A stretch of DNA of 64,000 nucleotides from Aquibacillus rhizosphaerae (GTDB taxonomy: Bacteria > Bacillota > Bacilli > Bacillales > Amphibacillaceae): assembly GCF_030282825.1 (NCBI RefSeq), contig NZ_JASTZU010000036.1:62001-126000 (forward strand). Reading direction: 5' to 3'. Position numbers and translations under genes: made by a program. Below the pieces are notes generated by a model that was given only the letters and a program-made list of their open reading frames with translations, was not told the DNA's origin and searched no databases. Of this stretch, positions 61,297 through 64,000 are shown one piece after another (position 1 is the first letter of the stretch; each line of letters begins with the position of its first letter).

Positions 61297-62187
61297 GTGA
61301 AACTAGTTACAGTTAAAGTGAATGGTAAAGAGCAAGTAGGTATTGTTAATGAAAATAAAACAGTTTTACTTGAAACGATAAATGCTATGGAAAGTAAGTG
61401 CTGGAAAACACAGGTGTTTGAAATCTTGCAAGAGGGACAACTCAAGGAAATAAAAAAATGGTACGATCAAGAAGGAAAAGAAAAGTTAAATCAAGATAAA
61501 TATGTGGGTATTGATGCAGAAACAGCTCCATTATATAGAAATCCTAGAAAAATATTAGGTATTGGTATGAATTATATGGAAAAAGCGATGGAGCTATCTG
61601 ATCATCCCCCGAAATTAGATCCAGTTTACTTTATAAAACCGGATTCTAGCTTGATTGGTCCTTGGGAATCGATAGTGTTACCATCACAATCGAATCATAT
61701 AACTGCTGAAGCAGAACTAGGGATAGTTATAGGGAAAACGTGCAAAGACATTACCTATGTAAACGCACAAAATTATATAGCAGGCTTTACAAGTACATTG
61801 GATATGACGGCGAAAGATATTCATGCTGAAGATCCGAGGTATTTACAAAGGTCCAAGAGTTTTGATGCTTTTTTTAGTTTGGGAAATGAATTAATTACGA
61901 TTGATGAGTTTGATGATATCAATTCTATTGTCGTACAAACTTCGTTAAATGGTAGAATTGCACACCAAAATTCGATTTCAAATATGATGTATTCTCCTTG
62001 GTTCATTGTTTCATACTTTTCGCAAATGATGACTTTATATCCTGGAGATATTATTATGACAGGCACTCCGGGTTCTGTAATGCTTAAAACAGATGATGTT
62101 CCGGGTTGCCATATAACTAACTTTGCAACATTAAAAAATGTTGCGGGGGTAAAAGTAAGTAATAAAAGCCCAAGAATCTATAGTTGA
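61297..62187 (+). CDS. Fumarylacetoacetate-hydrolase-family enzyme
   Basis: 296 residues from GTG 61297 behind GGAGGTGGCGG. The family fold is clear: GIGMNYMEKA, YFIKPDSSLIGP, metal ligands Glu in EAELGIVIG and Asp in TLDMTAKDIH, and GDIIMTGTPGSVM. Members are Mg-dependent C-C hydrolases, decarboxylases or dehydratases of keto or enol acids; some are annotated as ureidoglycolate lyases without proof. Its place behind the amidase suggests it acts on a ring-opened product. Confidence 0.87.
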   Translation: MKLVTVKVNGKEQVGIVNENKTVLLETINAMESKCWKTQVFEILQEGQLKEIKKWYDQEGKEKLNQDKYVGIDAETAPLYRNPRKILGIGMNYMEKAMELSDHPPKLDPVYFIKPDSSLIGPWESIVLPSQSNHITAEAELGIVIGKTCKDITYVNAQNYIAGFTSTLDMTAKDIHAEDPRYLQRSKSFDAFFSLGNELITIDEFDDINSIVVQTSLNGRIAHQNSISNMMYSPWFIVSYFSQMMTLYPGDIIMTGTPGSVMLKTDDVPGCHITNFATLKNVAGVKVSNKSPRIYS

Positions 62188-62200
62188 TTCTTGGGCTTTT
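62164..62200. terminator. Bidirectional terminator
   Basis: AAAAGCCCAAGAATC and GATTCTTGGGCTTTT form a perfect 15-bp stem with a 7-base loop, overlapping the end of the 61297 gene. It also suits the converging allantoinase gene. Confidence 0.9.
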
Positions 62201-62208
62201 AAGCTTAT

Positions 62209-63558
62209 TCATTTTATCCACTGACCATTCACGTTTTGACTGAGTTGTTGTCGTTGATCATAAACTAAGTTCCCCCGGCTATAGGTCTTGATAATACGAC
62301 AAGGAAATGTTCGGTCCATATACAAGCTTTGTTTATGTTTCGCGTAAAATGTTTTTGGTGTTACTTTTGTTGATTGTTTTAGGTCAACAATTGCAATATC
62401 AGCATCCATTCCAATTTTTATTTCACCTTTAGATGGAAGGTTGAAGCGTTGTGCTGGATTAGAAGATGTCCATTTTACTAATTGTTCAAAAGGTATATCA
62501 TGTGTGATTGCAAGCTCAATCATCGACAACAAAGTAAATTGCCCGCCACTTATTCCTCCCCAAGCACTGAGAAGGTGGTGCTTTTCCGGATCTTTTAATT
62601 CAAACGGGGACGGGGAATGGTCAGACGATACGATATCTATCTTTCCGTCAATCAGCAGTTGAATCAACTTAGTTTGTTCCGTTTCACTTCTTAAGGGGGG
62701 AGCGCATTTGGCAACGGCACCTTTTTCTACTAAATCAGTATGGTTAAAAAGAAGATAATGCGGACACGTTTCAATGGAAATGTTCAATCCCCGTTGTTTG
62801 GCTTGTTGGATTTTTTCAATAGCTTTGCTGCTACTAATATGAACGAAGTGGAGTGGACAGTTCGTTATTTCGGCATAAAAGATAGCTCGCTCGACAGCTT
62901 CCACTTCGGCTATAATAGGCCTTGTCTCAGCATAATCATCCGCAGAAAGTTGGTTGTTTATTTTTTTTTGTTCAGTCAGAAAATCAGTAATTGTTCTACT
63001 TTCGGCGTGGAGAGCAAGAACCTTTTCAAGTTTAGCTATTTCGTTCATACCATTTATCAATGTCTGATCATCAGCTGCTTCGAATTCTTTATTTCCTGAA
63101 GCGGATAAGAATGCTTTAAAACCAATTACTCCAGCATTTGCTAGCTTGGCTAGTTGATGTTTATTTCCTGGGACAAGTCCTCCCCAGAGTCCAAAATCCA
63201 CTGAAGATGTTTGTTCTGCTTTGTTTACTTTCTCAAACAAGGCTTCTTCTGTTGTGGTAGAGGGAATTCCATTTAAGGGCATATCGAAATAAGTTGTACA
63301 TCCTCCTGCGGCCATCATATAAGAACCAGATTGAAACCCTTCCCACTCTTCACGACCTGGATCATTAAAGTGCACGTGAACATCAATCATACCTGGGAAA
63401 ACAAATAGGTTTTTAGCCTGTAAAACTTGTTTAGCACTGTCAGTTATATTCTCTTTGATTTGAACAATCTTTCCATCCTTGATTCCTAGATCTGTCTTGT
63501 GGACTTTCTCGGGTAAGACTACGTCCCCATCTTTAATGATTAGGTCTAATTCATTCAC
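62209..63558 (-). CDS. pucH: Allantoinase
   Basis: 449 residues from GTG 63558, behind GAGGGGAAGC; the frame is open 84 bases further without a good site. Amidohydrolase with metal-binding HVHFNDPGREEWEGF, carboxylated Lys in GFKAFL, HAESRTI, HISSSKA and SSDHSP. The GREEWEGF context is the allantoinase rather than dihydroorotase type. It opens allantoin to allantoate in purine catabolism. Upstream lies the pucG-like gene, as in one purine-degradation group. Confidence 0.9.
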   Translation of the reverse strand: MNELDLIIKDGDVVLPEKVHKTDLGIKDGKIVQIKENITDSAKQVLQAKNLFVFPGMIDVHVHFNDPGREEWEGFQSGSYMMAAGGCTTYFDMPLNGIPSTTTEEALFEKVNKAEQTSSVDFGLWGGLVPGNKHQLAKLANAGVIGFKAFLSASGNKEFEAADDQTLINGMNEIAKLEKVLALHAESRTITDFLTEQKKINNQLSADDYAETRPIIAEVEAVERAIFYAEITNCPLHFVHISSSKAIEKIQQAKQRGLNISIETCPHYLLFNHTDLVEKGAVAKCAPPLRSETEQTKLIQLLIDGKIDIVSSDHSPSPFELKDPEKHHLLSAWGGISGGQFTLLSMIELAITHDIPFEQLVKWTSSNPAQRFNLPSKGEIKIGMDADIAIVDLKQSTKVTPKTFYAKHKQSLYMDRTFPCRIIKTYSRGNLVYDQRQQLSQNVNGQWIK

Positions 63559-63607
63559 GGTATTTTGCTTCCCCTCTCTCACGATTTCTAGCAAGTAAAT
63601 ATATTTT

Positions 63608-64000
63608 TTATGAGGTAACTTTATTAGGTGTATATTTCTCACTATAAACGTCTAAAGTTGCTTGTAAGGACTGGCCGATTTTTATTGGTGCATTATGCCT
63701 TATAAGTACAGCTTCTAGTGCAGACAATGTGTAAAGAATGTTCTCTTTTCTACAACTATATCCCATTGTACCTATTCTCCATATTTTTCCTTCTAAAGGT
63801 CCAAATGATTTTGCAATCTCAACGCCAAATTCGTCTAAGAGCATACCTCTTACTGCTTCTGGGTCAATCCCTTGTGGAACTTTAATACATGTAACTGTAG
63901 TTAACTTCGATGATCTCTCTCCATATAAGTCTAATCCCATTGCTTCAATACCTGCAATTAATGCTCTTTCGTGATATGCATGGCGGTCAAAGCGCTCTTC
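63608..64000 (-). CDS. pucG: Ureidoglycine-glyoxylate aminotransferase (PucG-like), C-terminus only
   Basis: 131 C-terminal residues; the N-terminus is beyond the window. The end of a fold-I PLP aminotransferase of the serine-pyruvate/alanine-glyoxylate type, with TCIKVPQGIDPEAVRGMLL, then GKIWRIGTMGYSCRKENIL, where the Arg binds the substrate carboxylate. Neighbourhood with allantoinase indicates PucG, which transaminates ureidoglycine with glyoxylate. The gene ends 50 bases before pucH and so leads its transcript. Confidence 0.85.
   Translation of the reverse strand, partial: EERFDRHAYHERALIAGIEAMGLDLYGERSSKLTTVTCIKVPQGIDPEAVRGMLLDEFGVEIAKSFGPLEGKIWRIGTMGYSCRKENILYTLSALEAVLIRHNAPIKIGQSLQATLDVYSEKYTPNKVTS

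Overview
The window is AT-rich, with Gram-positive ribosome-binding sites, a Spo0E-like phosphatase, a treP-treA-treR operon, a pucABCDE xanthine dehydrogenase operon in Bacillus subtilis order, and PerR, Fur, CcpA-type (cre) and TreR sites. Together these indicate a spore-forming member of the Bacillaceae. A halotolerant Oceanobacillus/Virgibacillus-like genus is my inference only. I see no tRNA, rRNA, phage, CRISPR array or intact transposase.

Left part (1-16000). After a truncated DoxX gene, two tandem Lin0512-family genes and rlmH comes a large beta-glucoside island: an RpiR regulator, three family-1 6-phospho-beta-glucosidases, a HAD phosphatase, three PTS permeases (IIBC, IIBCA, IIBCA) and a LicT-type antiterminator. 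Four leaders carry a ribonucleic antiterminator (RAT) hairpin overlapping an intrinsic terminator, each behind a sigma-A promoter with a cre-like site. The RATs fall into two classes that differ by compensated base pairs, suggesting two antiterminator specificities.

Centre (16000-43500). A Fur-controlled siderophore ABC operon is followed by an FMN flavoprotein gene, a ydbS-ydbT PH-domain membrane pair with a third unknown gene, and a carboxy(nor)spermidine pathway (dehydrogenase plus NspC). That pathway is preceded by a roughly 475-nt leader with nested helices and a terminator, a good candidate for an undescribed riboswitch. Then come a PerR-box large-subunit catalase, two chemotaxis receptors (one behind a c-di-GMP-I riboswitch), the yhgD-yhgE pair with two matching 23-bp operators, and an SgrR-like regulator divergent from overlapping small ORFs and an MFS transporter.

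Right part (43500-64000). The trehalose operon, a STAS-like protein, an MscS channel, a hemolysin-III-like protein and a DUF1836 protein lead to a purine or N-heterocycle catabolic region: a TauABC/NMT1-type ABC transporter, pucABCDE, an amidase, a fumarylacetoacetate-hydrolase-family enzyme, and on the opposite strand allantoinase and the end of a PucG-like aminotransferase. A noncoding repeat occurs three times (49364, 57046 and a shortened copy at 21552); one copy interrupts the puc operon.
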